A stretch of DNA of 64,000 bases. Origin: Scatosoma sp045128055 (GTDB taxonomy: Bacteria > Bacillota > Clostridia > Christensenellales > Borkfalkiaceae). The stretch is from the NCBI GenBank assembly GCA_045128055.1, contig JBGVRC010000007.1:5881-69880 (forward strand). Reading direction: 5' to 3'. The notes beneath the pieces are model-generated. The model was not told the DNA's origin, did not search any database, and saw only the letters and a program-made list of their open reading frames with translations. The first letter of the stretch is position 1. The number at the start of each line of letters is the position of its first letter. Of this stretch, positions 8,602-18,091 are shown in pieces. The position numbers and the translations under genes were made by a program.

Positions 8602-10308
8602 ATGAAAACGATTGTAAGCGCCATAGGTTTATGGAAAAAATTTAATATCGACAATCCGCTCGGAGCAAGCGAATGGGGGATTGAAAACGAAGACGGGATT
8701 CGCCGTTGCCACGTTTCCTATTACGGGCACAAAGCCGAAGATGGCAGCGTCCGTGTTTACGCGCGTTTTGCCCGCCCCGACGGGGACGGAAAGCGTCCCA
8801 CCATTTTGTTTTTAGGGGACGCAGGCGAAGCGGTCAGCGAAGACGTCATCAACTACTTCGTATCCAAGGGCTACGGGGTGCTTATGCCCGATTACTCGGG
8901 GAAAATGGCAAAGGACGGCGAAGGGATTTTGCGCACGGCATACCCCCCTTCTCTTTCGTATGGTAATTTTGAGCAAGCGCAGGGCTTGGAAAGCTTGCGC
9001 GATTTGGAAACGGAACAAACGACTTGGTTCGAATGGACGTACGTTGCGCTCTATTCCATCGCCTATTTAAAATCCCGCGAAGACGTGGGCAATATCGGTG
9101 TAATCGGCGTGCGTATGGGCGGGGAAATCGCTTGGCAAGTTATGCTTTCTCCCGATATTAAATGCGGCGTGCCTATCAGCGCGGCTGGCTGGCGTTCTTT
9201 TGGCAACTACGCGAAGTTCGGCGACGATATCGCGCACAATTTAAGCGACGATAGACACCGTTATATCGCAGCGGTGGAAGCGCAATCCTACGCCCCCTAT
9301 GTAAAATGTCCCGTGTTGATGCTCGCGGCTTTGCACGATAAAAAATTCGATTGCGACAGAGCTTACGACACCTATTCGAGAATAGGCAACGGGGACGGCA
9401 ACGCTTTGGCATATTCTATGGAAAGCGGCGGTTGCATCGGGCCTAACGGCTTGGTGGATATGGAGCTGTTCTTGGAAAAGAACTTAAAGGGCAGAGAAAT
9501 TTACGTACCCGACACCTTGAATATTGCTATTAAAGAGACGGAAGACGGCTTGCAGGTAGACGTCGAATGTGATAAAGAAGGGATTTTGGAAGAATCGGGC
9601 GTATTTTACGCGGAAGCGGACGTCAAGACGAAATCGGCGTACCGCGAATGGCGTTGTAAGTATAAAACGGACGGCATAGCGGTGAAAAACGGGAAATATT
9701 CCTGTACGATACAGCCTTTTTCGGGCGCGTCGGCGGCGTTTGTGTTCGCTTATGCAAAATATATCAACGGTTTCCGCGTTATGTCTAAAATCGTATCCAA
9801 GCGCTTCAATAAACCCGACGCAAACGCCGTACGCAGCAGAAACGTGTTCACGGACGGCAGCTTGGAATGTTTCAGCATTGCCAACCACAACGATTATTCG
9901 ATTGGCGGGATATTTTTAGAACGCTCCGCCGTACCCAAGCATTTTTGCGGCTACGGAGATATCAAGGGCGCGTATTCCGTGGGCGGTATCCGTACCTACA
10001 AAATCAGCTCCCCCCGCTTCGTGCCGATGGAAAACGCGTTGCTTGCGTTTGACGTGTATTCTCCGCAAAGCCAAGAAATTGCGGTGACGATTGAAATGGC
10101 GCACGTAGAAAAGGGGGACGGCAGTTATACCTGCCGCGTGCCCGTCAAAGGCGGCGGAAAATGGAAACGGGTGATTTTAAAAGCGGGCGATTTTAAAGGC
10201 GGCGAATACGGCTATCCCTTGGCAAACTTCTGTGACGGCAGCGCGCTCGTTTTCGCTTGCGCGGACGAAGAGAAGGAGTTTGGGGTTACGAATATCCTTT
10301 GGCTCTAA
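8602..10308 (+). CDS. Alpha/beta-hydrolase fold protein lacking the nucleophile serine
   Basis: The first 300 residues resemble the X-Pro dipeptidyl peptidase / acetyl xylan esterase / dienelactone hydrolase fold: TILFLGDAG near residue 67, GYGVLMPDYSG near 90 and the elbow GVIGVRMGGE near 167-175. In active members the elbow is GxSxGG; here arginine (R171) holds the serine position. A later LMLAALHDKKFD fits the acid loop. The C-terminal 250 residues look beta-rich and are unassigned. It lies 23 bp after sbcC and may share its transcript. It could be a pseudoenzyme; a read error at the codon cannot be excluded. Confidence 0.65.
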   Translation: MKTIVSAIGLWKKFNIDNPLGASEWGIENEDGIRRCHVSYYGHKAEDGSVRVYARFARPDGDGKRPTILFLGDAGEAVSEDVINYFVSKGYGVLMPDYSGKMAKDGEGILRTAYPPSLSYGNFEQAQGLESLRDLETEQTTWFEWTYVALYSIAYLKSREDVGNIGVIGVRMGGEIAWQVMLSPDIKCGVPISAAGWRSFGNYAKFGDDIAHNLSDDRHRYIAAVEAQSYAPYVKCPVLMLAALHDKKFDCDRAYDTYSRIGNGDGNALAYSMESGGCIGPNGLVDMELFLEKNLKGREIYVPDTLNIAIKETEDGLQVDVECDKEGILEESGVFYAEADVKTKSAYREWRCKYKTDGIAVKNGKYSCTIQPFSGASAAFVFAYAKYINGFRVMSKIVSKRFNKPDANAVRSRNVFTDGSLECFSIANHNDYSIGGIFLERSAVPKHFCGYGDIKGAYSVGGIRTYKISSPRFVPMENALLAFDVYSPQSQEIAVTIEMAHVEKGDGSYTCRVPVKGGGKWKRVILKAGDFKGGEYGYPLANFCDGSALVFACADEEKEFGVTNILWL

Positions 10309-10320
10309 AAACGACGCATA

Positions 10321-10453
10321 TGCTTCTCATTTCAGCGTTGTAGCTCCGTGCCCACTCAGTCACGTACGTCTATGTACGCTCCATCGTAGGTACTCGCTAC
10401 GCCTTGAACTGCTCGCATCTTCGCCGTTTTTCCGTTTCAAACGGGCAAAAACT
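10321..10453. repeat. Intergenic palindrome-rich repeat-like element
   Basis: The stretch holds CGTAC/GTACG pairing around 10363-10377, then a distinct GC-rich segment, and ends in a hairpin at about 10424-10453 (GTTTTT-CCGTTT paired with AAACGG-GC-AAAAAC). It separates the hydrolase from lepB. Its base composition differs from both genes and it appears non-coding. Confidence 0.4.
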
Positions 10454-10498
10454 GTATCCAAATACCAACAAGACAATAAAATCCATTGGAGTGAAAGA

Positions 10499-11194
10499 GT
10501 GAAATTGCAACAAGGCTTTGAAAACAGCCCGCTTTACGAAGAGCGGTTTGGATATAAAGAAGACAGAAAAACAAGGATATTCTTCTTTGTTATTTTTTGC
10601 TGCTTGTTTGTTGCGTTCACCTTCCGCGTATATTTTGCAAGAAATTACAGCGGCGTGCAGGTTTCTGGTTCGTCCATGGCGCAAACCTTATACAGCGGCG
10701 AACAGCTGCTTATGAAAAATACGGACGGAACGGACGCGGAGCGCGGCGACGTCATCGTCGTGTACGTCGGCGGATATAAAGAATTTATGGGCAGTAATAC
10801 GGAATATCTCATCAAACGCTTGATTGCGGTGGAAGGGGATAAGGTACGCTGTTCACGCGGAGAAATTGAAATTTGCTACGCGGGTACGGACGAGTGGACG
10901 CGTTTAGACGAGCCCTACGCTTATTACAACAACAGCTCGCTTATGGGCGGGAAAGAAAACTATAACTTCGACGAATACGTAGTAGGGGAAGGAGAAGTGT
11001 TCTTTCTTGGCGATAATCGCAACAACAGCCAAGACAGCCGTTATAAGGAAGGGTATTCCCACTTAAACAGGCTGTATAAACGCTCGGATATCGTCGGTAT
11101 CGTACCGCAATGGGCGATTGACAATCAAAAGCTTTTAGAAAAAATCTTTTTCAATTCCTTTTTAGGGGTTGGCAAAAACGAAACGGGAAATTAA
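10499..11194 (+). CDS. lepB: Signal peptidase I
   Basis: The 231-residue protein has one N-terminal membrane helix (FFFVIFCCLFVAFTFRVYF), then VSGSSMAQTL with the catalytic serine, YLIKRLIAVEGD with the catalytic lysine, and FFLGDNRNNSQDSRY (box E). It cleaves signal peptides on the outer face of the membrane. The start is set at GTG 10499, because GGAG lies 8 bp upstream and the family begins just before the membrane helix. The open frame extends further upstream only through the intergenic repeat. Confidence 0.9.
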   Translation: MKLQQGFENSPLYEERFGYKEDRKTRIFFFVIFCCLFVAFTFRVYFARNYSGVQVSGSSMAQTLYSGEQLLMKNTDGTDAERGDVIVVYVGGYKEFMGSNTEYLIKRLIAVEGDKVRCSRGEIEICYAGTDEWTRLDEPYAYYNNSSLMGGKENYNFDEYVVGEGEVFFLGDNRNNSQDSRYKEGYSHLNRLYKRSDIVGIVPQWAIDNQKLLEKIFFNSFLGVGKNETGN

Positions 11195-11254
11195 GCGTTA
11201 CGGCGCTTTTAATCAAATCAAATAAAATAAAAAAGATACGAAAGGAGAAAAAAT

Positions 11255-12097
11255 ATGATTCGTATTACATCTGACAGCACTTGCGATTTGGGAAAACTTG
11301 TTGAAGAACGCAATATCGGGATTAAGCCCTTGCAGGTAAATCTTGGCGTTGACGTATACAGCGACGGCGTGGATATCACCCCCCAAGACATTTTTGCATA
11401 CGTAGCAAAGACCAACGAATTGCCCAAAACCAGCGCGCCCAGCGTTGCCGATTACGAGCAGTTTTTTAAAGAACAGCTTGCTTTTGGGGACGAAATTATC
11501 CACTTTAATATTTCGTCCAAGAGCTCCGGTTCGCATAACTTTGCAAAGCAAGCGGCGGAAAGCTTTGACGGTAAAGTACACGTCATCGACTCTATGGCGC
11601 TTTCTTCGGGACAAGGCTTGCTTGTTTTGAAGGCGGCGGATATGCGCGACGAAGGCAAGAGTGCGCAAGAAATCGTCAGCGTGATGGAAGAATTGAGAAC
11701 GAGAGTCAATACGTCTTTCGTACCCGACACCTTGGATTATTTGCACAAGGGCGGCAGAGTTTCGGGTATGGTAAAAACGGTGGCGGCTATGTTCAAAATC
11801 CACCCCCTTATCTACATGGAAGGCGGCCAGCTTTTGCCTGGTAAAAAATATAAAGGCAAGATGACTGCCCTTATCAAGCAATACGTAGCGGATTTGAAAG
11901 AGTTATATCCCAACTACGACAAGAGCCTTTGCTTTGTCACCCACTCGTCGGCAGACCAAGAGCTTGTGGACGCGGCGAAAGCGGCGGTTGCGGAGCACTT
12001 CCAGTTTGACAAGGTGGAAGAAACGATTGCGGGTTCTATCATTACCAGCCATTGCGGCAAGGGTACGCTCGGCGTATTGTTCATCTACAACAACTAA
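11255..12097 (+). CDS. DegV family fatty-acid-binding protein
   Basis: MIRITSDSTCDL at the start and FKIHPLIYMEGGQLLPGKKYKGK near residue 180 are typical of DegV/FakB proteins, which hold a fatty acid and present it to the FakA kinase. The 280-residue length is usual. SSKSSGSHNFAKQA near residue 88 fits the ligand-binding loop. AAAGGAG precedes the ATG. No fakA is seen nearby. Confidence 0.92.
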   Translation: MIRITSDSTCDLGKLVEERNIGIKPLQVNLGVDVYSDGVDITPQDIFAYVAKTNELPKTSAPSVADYEQFFKEQLAFGDEIIHFNISSKSSGSHNFAKQAAESFDGKVHVIDSMALSSGQGLLVLKAADMRDEGKSAQEIVSVMEELRTRVNTSFVPDTLDYLHKGGRVSGMVKTVAAMFKIHPLIYMEGGQLLPGKKYKGKMTALIKQYVADLKELYPNYDKSLCFVTHSSADQELVDAAKAAVAEHFQFDKVEETIAGSIITSHCGKGTLGVLFIYNN

Positions 12098-12166
12098 AAA
12101 GCATCAAAATACGGCAGCCTGCCTTCGTTAAGCGGGGGCAGGTATGCGACGAATTAGGAGAGAACT

Positions 12167-12784
12167 ATGGTTTCCGTTTACACAGACGCCGATTATTTGG
12201 CGGTGTACAAACAAAAGAGAAAAATTTTCGGCTTATTTTTAGGGATTACGGCGGCGTATCTTGCCATTTGCATTGCCTTTTTGGTATATTTCATGTCCTT
12301 GCCGTACGCCGATCCCGGACAAACCCTGCCCAAAGCGTGCGTATACGTGCTTTCCGCGTTGTATATGATTTTCGCGTTCCCGTATTTGGCGATTAAATAC
12401 AGCCGTTGCAAACGATATTATAAAATGCTTACGTACGTTTCCATCGGCTTAAAAAACGAAGAAAAAAACCATTTTTACTGCTTTGAAGAAAGAACGTTGC
12501 AAAAGGATAATATCGACGTTGTTTCCTGCGTGTTTGAAACGTGGAACAAGAAAAAGCAGGAATGGATGGACCGCGAAACCTATTGCGATTGTGAAAAGCC
12601 CCTGCCCCCTTTTGAAAGCGGGGATTTCGTGCAATATATCGTACAGAGTAACTTTGTCATTCAATACAATATTTTGCAGAAAAAAGCGTTGGAATTTGAA
12701 GAAGAATACGACGAAGAATACGACGAAGAAGCAATAGAAACGGAAGAAGCGGAAGAAGTCGAAGTAGAAGCAGAAGCGGAATAA
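12167..12784 (+). CDS. Two-helix membrane protein with acidic tail, function unknown
   Basis: The 205-residue protein has two predicted membrane helices (about residues 22-44 and 60-80), a soluble middle segment with WNKKKQEWMDRETYCDCEKP, and a tail dominated by Glu and Asp (EEEYDEEYDEEAIETEEAEE). I do not recognise the family. A good AGGAG precedes the ATG, and a copy of the dispersed 20-bp motif lies at 12134-12153 just upstream. Confidence 0.75.
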   Translation: MVSVYTDADYLAVYKQKRKIFGLFLGITAAYLAICIAFLVYFMSLPYADPGQTLPKACVYVLSALYMIFAFPYLAIKYSRCKRYYKMLTYVSIGLKNEEKNHFYCFEERTLQKDNIDVVSCVFETWNKKKQEWMDRETYCDCEKPLPPFESGDFVQYIVQSNFVIQYNILQKKALEFEEEYDEEYDEEAIETEEAEEVEVEAEAE

Positions 12785-12806
12785 TCGAGAAAAAGGAGAA
12801 AAGGCT

Positions 12807-13076
12807 ATGAGAGCGGTAGTGACGGTTTCAGGCAAAGACAAAAAAGGTATTATTGCAAAAGTGAGCGGTTTTTTGGCGGAAAAGGGCGTTAATATCGAAG
12901 ATATTTCCCAAACGATTATGGGGGAATATTTCGCGATGATTATGATTGCCGATTTATCCGAAGCCAAGGAAGAATTTTCCGTTTTGTCGCAGGCTTGTGC
13001 GGAGCTTGGCAAACAAATCGGTATGTCTATTTACTTGCAAAACGAAGAAATTTTCAATGCGATGCATACCGTTTGA
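12807..13076 (+). CDS. ACT-domain protein (UPF0237 type)
   Basis: This single 89-residue ACT domain, MRAVVTVSGKDKKGIIAKVSGFLAEKGVNIEDISQ in two parts, matches the UPF0237 family, which normally precedes a UPF0210 gene as it does here (19-bp gap). ACT domains bind small ligands, often amino acids. The role of this pair is not established. AAGGAG precedes the ATG. Confidence 0.9.
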   Translation: MRAVVTVSGKDKKGIIAKVSGFLAEKGVNIEDISQTIMGEYFAMIMIADLSEAKEEFSVLSQACAELGKQIGMSIYLQNEEIFNAMHTV

Positions 13077-13095
13077 TTGCGATTAGGAGAGAAGT

Positions 13096-14451
13096 ATGTT
13101 CAGCAATAAAGACGTATTAGAAACGATTGCAATGGTGCAGGAAGAGCACTTGGATATTCGTACGATTACGATGGGGCTTTCTTTGCTCAGCTGTATCCGC
13201 GACAGCGCGGAAGAAACAGCGAAAAAGGTGTACGATCTCGTTTGTTCAAAGGCGGAAAACATTGTAAAAACAGCAGAGGAATTATCAGCGCAGTACGGTA
13301 TTCCCATTGTCAATAAACGCGTATCGGTTACTCCCGTGAGTTTGCTTTGCGCGGCGTTTCCTGAAAAAGCGCCGTTGATTGGCAAAGCGTTGGACGATGC
13401 GGCGGCAACGCTCGGTATCGACTTTTTAGGCGGGTATTCGGCGCTTGTACACAAAGGTACAGCGGAATATGAAAAGACCTTTATCCGCACCATTCCCGAA
13501 GTTTTGGCAACGACAAAGCGGCTTTGTGCATCTGTAAACGTGGGTTCAAGCAAGTCGGGTATCAATATGGAAGCCGTCAAAATGATGGGGGAAGTGTTTA
13601 AGGACGCGGCGGAACTTACGAAAGATGCGGATGGTATCGGTGCGGCGAAGCTTGTTGTGTTCTGCAATGCTGTGGAAGATAATCCGTTTATGGCGGGGGC
13701 ATTCCATGGCGTAGGCGAAGCGGACGTGGTGGTAAACGTGGGCGTATCAGGGCCTGGCGTAGTCAAGCACGCGTTGGAACAAATTCCCGACGCCGATTTA
13801 ACGGAAGCGGCGGAAATGATTAAGCGTACCGCCTTTAAAATTACCCGTGCAGGGCAGTTGGTTGCAAAAGAAGCGGCAAAGCGTTTAAACGCACAGTTTG
13901 GTATTGTCGACTTGTCTCTTGCTCCTACGCCTGCTATGGGGGACTCAGTTGCGCAAATCTTGGAAGAGCTCGGCATTGAAACGGTGGGCGGCCATGGTAC
14001 GACGGCGGCGCTCGCTATGCTCAACGACGCGGTGAAAAAGGGCGGCGTAATGGCATCTTCGCGCGTAGGTGGGCTGTCGGGTGCGTTTATTCCTGTATCC
14101 GAAGACATCGGCATGATTCGCGCGGCGGAAGCGGGCAAAATCACCTTGGATAAATTAGAAGCAATGACCTGCGTTTGCAGCGTGGGATTGGATATGATTG
14201 CGATTCCCGGCGACACGCCCGCAACGACGATTGCGGCGATGATTGCGGACGAAGCGGCAATCGTTATGATTAACAACAAAACGACGGCGGTGCGTATTAT
14301 TCCCGCGCCCGGGAAAACGGTTGGCGACCAAGTCAATTTCGGCGGGCTTTTGGGCAGAGCGCCGATTATGCCCGTGCATAATGGCGATTCTTCCCGCCTT
14401 ATCAACCGTGGTGGGCTGATACCTGCGCCCATACACAGCTTCAAAAACTAA
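13096..14451 (+). CDS. UPF0210 / PFL family protein
   Basis: The 451-residue protein belongs to the conserved PFL (UPF0210, DUF711-related) family. Recognisable stretches are LDIRTITMGLSLLSC near the N-terminus and GLSGAFIPVSEDIGMIRA and DMIAIPGDTPATTIAAMI in the last third. Its fold is related to pyruvate formate-lyase-like barrels, but no glycyl radical motif is visible. It is paired with the ACT protein upstream, which may regulate it. Biochemical function is unknown. Confidence 0.9.
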   Translation: MFSNKDVLETIAMVQEEHLDIRTITMGLSLLSCIRDSAEETAKKVYDLVCSKAENIVKTAEELSAQYGIPIVNKRVSVTPVSLLCAAFPEKAPLIGKALDDAAATLGIDFLGGYSALVHKGTAEYEKTFIRTIPEVLATTKRLCASVNVGSSKSGINMEAVKMMGEVFKDAAELTKDADGIGAAKLVVFCNAVEDNPFMAGAFHGVGEADVVVNVGVSGPGVVKHALEQIPDADLTEAAEMIKRTAFKITRAGQLVAKEAAKRLNAQFGIVDLSLAPTPAMGDSVAQILEELGIETVGGHGTTAALAMLNDAVKKGGVMASSRVGGLSGAFIPVSEDIGMIRAAEAGKITLDKLEAMTCVCSVGLDMIAIPGDTPATTIAAMIADEAAIVMINNKTTAVRIIPAPGKTVGDQVNFGGLLGRAPIMPVHNGDSSRLINRGGLIPAPIHSFKN

Positions 14452-14690
14452 AAAGCAACGTAACGTTGCATCTATTTGGTGTATCATTCACCCGTTCTTG
14501 AAGTTTATTTCGCATTAGAATAGATAAACTCATACAGTCGTTGCTAACTTAAAAAACGAACGAAAAGATTGTAAGACTTGTCAGCGGAAACCTTCCGCAG
14601 ACCCGCAGTCAAGCGCAGCCAACAGGCTGGGAGCGTTTTAAAAGCAACCGATAGGTTGCGCTACTATGCCGCAGGCATTATTATACGAAA
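14452..14690. other. Hairpin-rich intergenic region, candidate structured RNA
   Basis: Five short perfect hairpins occur in order: GCAACG-TAA-CGTTGC (14455-14469), GCGGAA-ACC-TTCCGC (14584-14598), CAGCC-AACA-GGCTG (14616-14629), GCAACC-GATA-GGTTGC (14644-14659) and ATGCC-GCA-GGCAT (14666-14678). The first may be a terminator remnant for UPF0210, though it lacks a T-tract. The rest could be a leader of pepF. No open frame of note is present. Confidence 0.4.
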
Positions 14691-14732
14691 GCGCCGAAAC
14701 CACAATAAAAATAAAAAGGAAAATAATTAGAT

Positions 14733-16514
14733 ATGGAAAGAAAAGATATTCCCCAAAACCTTCAATGGAAAACAACGGACGTATATCCTTCCGACGAAGC
14801 TTGGGAAGAAGAATTTAAAGCAGTAGAACAAGAATATACAAATTACGATTATTCGCAATTCCAAGGCAAGCTTGCGGACAAGCAAACTCTGCTTGCATGC
14901 TTGCAGTTGAGCGACGTCATCTCTCGCCGTTTGGAAAAATTGTATTTATACGCTCACCTTCGTCACGACGAAGACGTGCGCGTTTCCAAATACACGTCCA
15001 CGCTGGCTATGGTAAGCTCGATGTTTTCTAAAATTTTCGCGCGTTTGGCGTTTGTTGACCCCGAATTGACGGCTTTGCCCGAAGAAACCTTGCAAAGCTT
15101 TATTTCCGACCCTGATTTCGCGGCGTATAACTATCGTTTGCTCCAAGTAGCGAAATCCAAAAATCACGTTTTGAGCGCGGAAGAAGAAAAATTGTTGGCG
15201 CTCGGTAGTGACGTTATGGGCGGGTTTAGGGACGTCTTTTCTATGCTGAACAATGCAAACTTAAACCTTCCCAAAGCAAGCTTCAACGGCGAAGAAACGC
15301 AAATCAGTCACGGTATGTACGGCGTTGTATTGCGTTCGGGTACGGCGGAAGAACGAAAGGAATGGTTTGAAAAATATTACGGCGCGTTTATCAAGCTCAT
15401 TGACTCGATTACGCAGGCGTATTACGGCAACGTAAAAAAGGACGTTTTCTATAAAACGGTGAGAAAGTACGAAAGCTGTAAAGCGCAGGCTTTGGCGGGG
15501 GAAGATGTTGAACCTATCGTCTATGAAAACTTGATTTCGTCCGTGCACGAAGCTTTGCCTGCTATGCACGACTATATTACCACGAGAAAGCAAGTGCTCG
15601 CTATGCAAGAACAGCATATGTACGACATTTTCGTTCCCCTTGTAGAAGACGCCGACATCAAAATGTCCTTTGAAGAAGCGTACGACCTTGTGGTAGAAGG
15701 TCTTGCTCCCCTTGGCAGTGATTATCAGGCTTTGCTTCGCAAAGCGAAGGATGAACGCTGGATAGACGTTTGCGAAAACGAAGGCAAACGCAGCGGCGCG
15801 TATTCGATAGGTATGTACGACGCGCATCCTTTCGTATTGCTTAATTATCAGCCCACCACCAACGACATTTTCACGATTGCGCACGAAATGGGACACGCGC
15901 TCCATTCCTATAAATCTAATGAAACGCAGCCTTACGCGAAGGCCAGCTACACCATTTTCCTTGCGGAAATTGCAAGTACCGTCAACGAAGTTTTGCTCTT
16001 AAAGCATTTGTATAAAAAGAGCGAAGACAAGAACTTGAAAAAGTATCTGTTAAATTACTATATGGATATGTTCCGCACCACGCTCTTCCGTCAAACGCAG
16101 TTTGCGGAATTTGAACAAGCGGCGCACGAAAAAGCGGAAAACGGCGAAGCGTTGAACAAAGAAAGCTTGAACGAGCTGTATTACGGCTTGAATAAGCAAT
16201 ATTACGGCGACGGCATTATCCACGACGAACAAATCGCGTACGAATGGGCGAGAATTCCCCATTTCTACACTTCTTTCTACGTGTATAAATATGCAACGGG
16301 TATCATTTCGGCAATTTCCATCGTAAAACGTATTTTGACCGAAGGGGAAAGCGCGGTAAAAGACTATTTTGCCTTCCTTTCGTCGGGCGGTTGCGAAGAC
16401 CCCGTTTCCATTTTGAAAAAAGCGGGCGTAGATTTGACGACGAAAACGCCTTTCAAGGCGGCTATGGACGAGTTTGCCGCTACGCTGCAAGAATTTAAAG
16501 ATTTACTGAACTGA
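14733..16514 (+). CDS. pepF: Oligoendopeptidase F
   Basis: The 593-residue M3B metallopeptidase carries the zinc motif TIAHEMGHALHS near residue 385. The downstream glutamate-containing segment IFLAEIASTVNE fits the third zinc ligand. It cleaves short peptides in the cytoplasm. Length is typical. AAAAGGAAAA precedes the ATG. It is separated from UPF0210 by a hairpin-rich leader. Confidence 0.95.
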   Translation: MERKDIPQNLQWKTTDVYPSDEAWEEEFKAVEQEYTNYDYSQFQGKLADKQTLLACLQLSDVISRRLEKLYLYAHLRHDEDVRVSKYTSTLAMVSSMFSKIFARLAFVDPELTALPEETLQSFISDPDFAAYNYRLLQVAKSKNHVLSAEEEKLLALGSDVMGGFRDVFSMLNNANLNLPKASFNGEETQISHGMYGVVLRSGTAEERKEWFEKYYGAFIKLIDSITQAYYGNVKKDVFYKTVRKYESCKAQALAGEDVEPIVYENLISSVHEALPAMHDYITTRKQVLAMQEQHMYDIFVPLVEDADIKMSFEEAYDLVVEGLAPLGSDYQALLRKAKDERWIDVCENEGKRSGAYSIGMYDAHPFVLLNYQPTTNDIFTIAHEMGHALHSYKSNETQPYAKASYTIFLAEIASTVNEVLLLKHLYKKSEDKNLKKYLLNYYMDMFRTTLFRQTQFAEFEQAAHEKAENGEALNKESLNELYYGLNKQYYGDGIIHDEQIAYEWARIPHFYTSFYVYKYATGIISAISIVKRILTEGESAVKDYFAFLSSGGCEDPVSILKKAGVDLTTKTPFKAAMDEFAATLQEFKDLLN

Positions 16515-16575
16515 GAAAACAAGGGGGGCAGGTACGCGATGAACGGGTATTTTGCCGCGAAACAAGGAGAAAACT

Positions 16576-18090
16576 ATGGCAAACGAAACGAATACGATGC
16601 CTTATAACCGCGATGCGGAAATGGCGCTTTTGGGGTGTCTGCTTATCGACAACGAAATTGCTGCGGACATCGTGGAAAAGCTGTCCGAAGACGATTTCTA
16701 TCAAGAATCGCACAAATATATTTTACGGGCGATGAAGCGCGTTTTCAACGACCGTAAACCCGTCGACCTTGTCACCGTTTCCGACGATTTGGAAAAGGAA
16801 GGCGCTTTGGAAAAGGCGGGCGGTATCGTATATTTGACCGAGCTTACCCAAATTACGCCGTCCACGGCAAACTATAAATCGTACTATGAAATCATTTCTC
16901 GCGACAGCGTCAATAGAAAGCTGATTCGCGCTTCGAGAAAGATTATTGAAACGTCGATGAAGGGCGTGGACGAAAAAACGTCGCTTGCGTTTGCGGAAAA
17001 GAGCATTTACGACATTTCCAAACAAACCGAACGCTCCGCGCTTTTGAGTATGAACGACGACGATATTATCGGTGACGTATTGCAAAAATTTGAAAAGTTG
17101 CAATCCGACCAAGACGCCTTTAAGGGGATTCCGACGGGCTTTAAGCGTTTAGACAGAATGACCAACGGCTTGCAAGCGGGCGCGCTTATCGTTTTGGCGG
17201 CTCGTCCCGGTATGGGTAAAACGTCGCTTGCGATGAACCTTGTCGAACACGCGGCGCTTCGCGCGGGCAAAACCTGCGCGGTATTCTCGCTCGAAATGCC
17301 CCGCCACGAAATCGTGCAAAGACTCATTTGTTCGTATGCGAACGTGAGCATGAAAAACGCGCTTTCGGGCGAATTGTCCGCAAAGGAATGGAAAAAGCTT
17401 ATGCTTGCGGGCGATCAACTTAAAAAGAGCAACATCTACATTGACGATTCGTCCCGTGTTACGCCTGCGGAAATTTTATCCAAATGCCGCCGTTTAAAGA
17501 CGACGGCAGGCGGCGTGGATATGATTATGATCGACTATATCCAGCTTATGTCCAGCGGCGATTCTAATATGGCGGGCGCGGAAAACAGACAACAGGAAGT
17601 CGCGTCCATTACGCGTGACTTAAAGATTATGGCAAAAGAGCTCGGCGTACCCGTAATCGCCCTTTCGCAGCTTCGTCGTATCCAGTCCAAAGAACCCCAG
17701 CTTTCCGACCTTCGTGAATCGGGGGCAATCGAACAAGACGCGGACATCGTTATGTTTATCAGCCGTCCCGAAGCGATTGCAACCAAGGAAGAAATTGATT
17801 CGGGTAAGATTGTCAAAGGCGCGGCGGAACTTATCCTTGCCAAGCACAGAGCGGGCGAACAAGGCCGCGTATCCTTGAAATTCATTGGCGAATATACGAA
17901 GTTTGTGGACGTGGACGAACAAAACCGAGAAGACGAACCGCCGCAGTTTGGTACGGCGCCCCGTATTCCCGACGATGACGACGAAGAATACGTAGCGCCC
18001 GACGATGATTACGGCGCTCCCGAGCCACCCATGCCGCCCAGAAAGGGGGATTTGGCAAAAGCGGACGACGATGAATTGCCTTTCGAATAA
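16576..18090 (+). CDS. dnaB: Replicative DNA helicase
   Basis: The 504-residue protein has the DnaB N-terminal domain (NRDAEMALLGCLL near residue 8) and a RecA-like C-terminal domain with Walker A ARPGMGKTS near residue 208, then IMIDYIQLMS and IALSQLRR. It unwinds DNA at the fork. The ATG at 16576 follows AAGGAG. The last 60 residues are acidic and proline-rich, like many clostridial DnaB tails. The dispersed 20-bp motif lies 32 bp before the start (16524-16543). Confidence 0.96.
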   Translation: MANETNTMPYNRDAEMALLGCLLIDNEIAADIVEKLSEDDFYQESHKYILRAMKRVFNDRKPVDLVTVSDDLEKEGALEKAGGIVYLTELTQITPSTANYKSYYEIISRDSVNRKLIRASRKIIETSMKGVDEKTSLAFAEKSIYDISKQTERSALLSMNDDDIIGDVLQKFEKLQSDQDAFKGIPTGFKRLDRMTNGLQAGALIVLAARPGMGKTSLAMNLVEHAALRAGKTCAVFSLEMPRHEIVQRLICSYANVSMKNALSGELSAKEWKKLMLAGDQLKKSNIYIDDSSRVTPAEILSKCRRLKTTAGGVDMIMIDYIQLMSSGDSNMAGAENRQQEVASITRDLKIMAKELGVPVIALSQLRRIQSKEPQLSDLRESGAIEQDADIVMFISRPEAIATKEEIDSGKIVKGAAELILAKHRAGEQGRVSLKFIGEYTKFVDVDEQNREDEPPQFGTAPRIPDDDDEEYVAPDDDYGAPEPPMPPRKGDLAKADDDELPFE

Positions 18091-18091
18091 T

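Noticed and set aside
10232..10498. Longer N-terminus for signal peptidase I
   Set aside because: The extension runs through the end of the previous gene and an intergenic repeat. The GTG at 10499 has a good Shine-Dalgarno and fits the family start.
13083..14444. Long open frame on the minus strand opposite the UPF0210 gene
   Set aside because: It mirrors a well-supported conserved gene, is composed of low-complexity Ser/Ala/Ile runs and has no Shine-Dalgarno. It is a codon-bias shadow.
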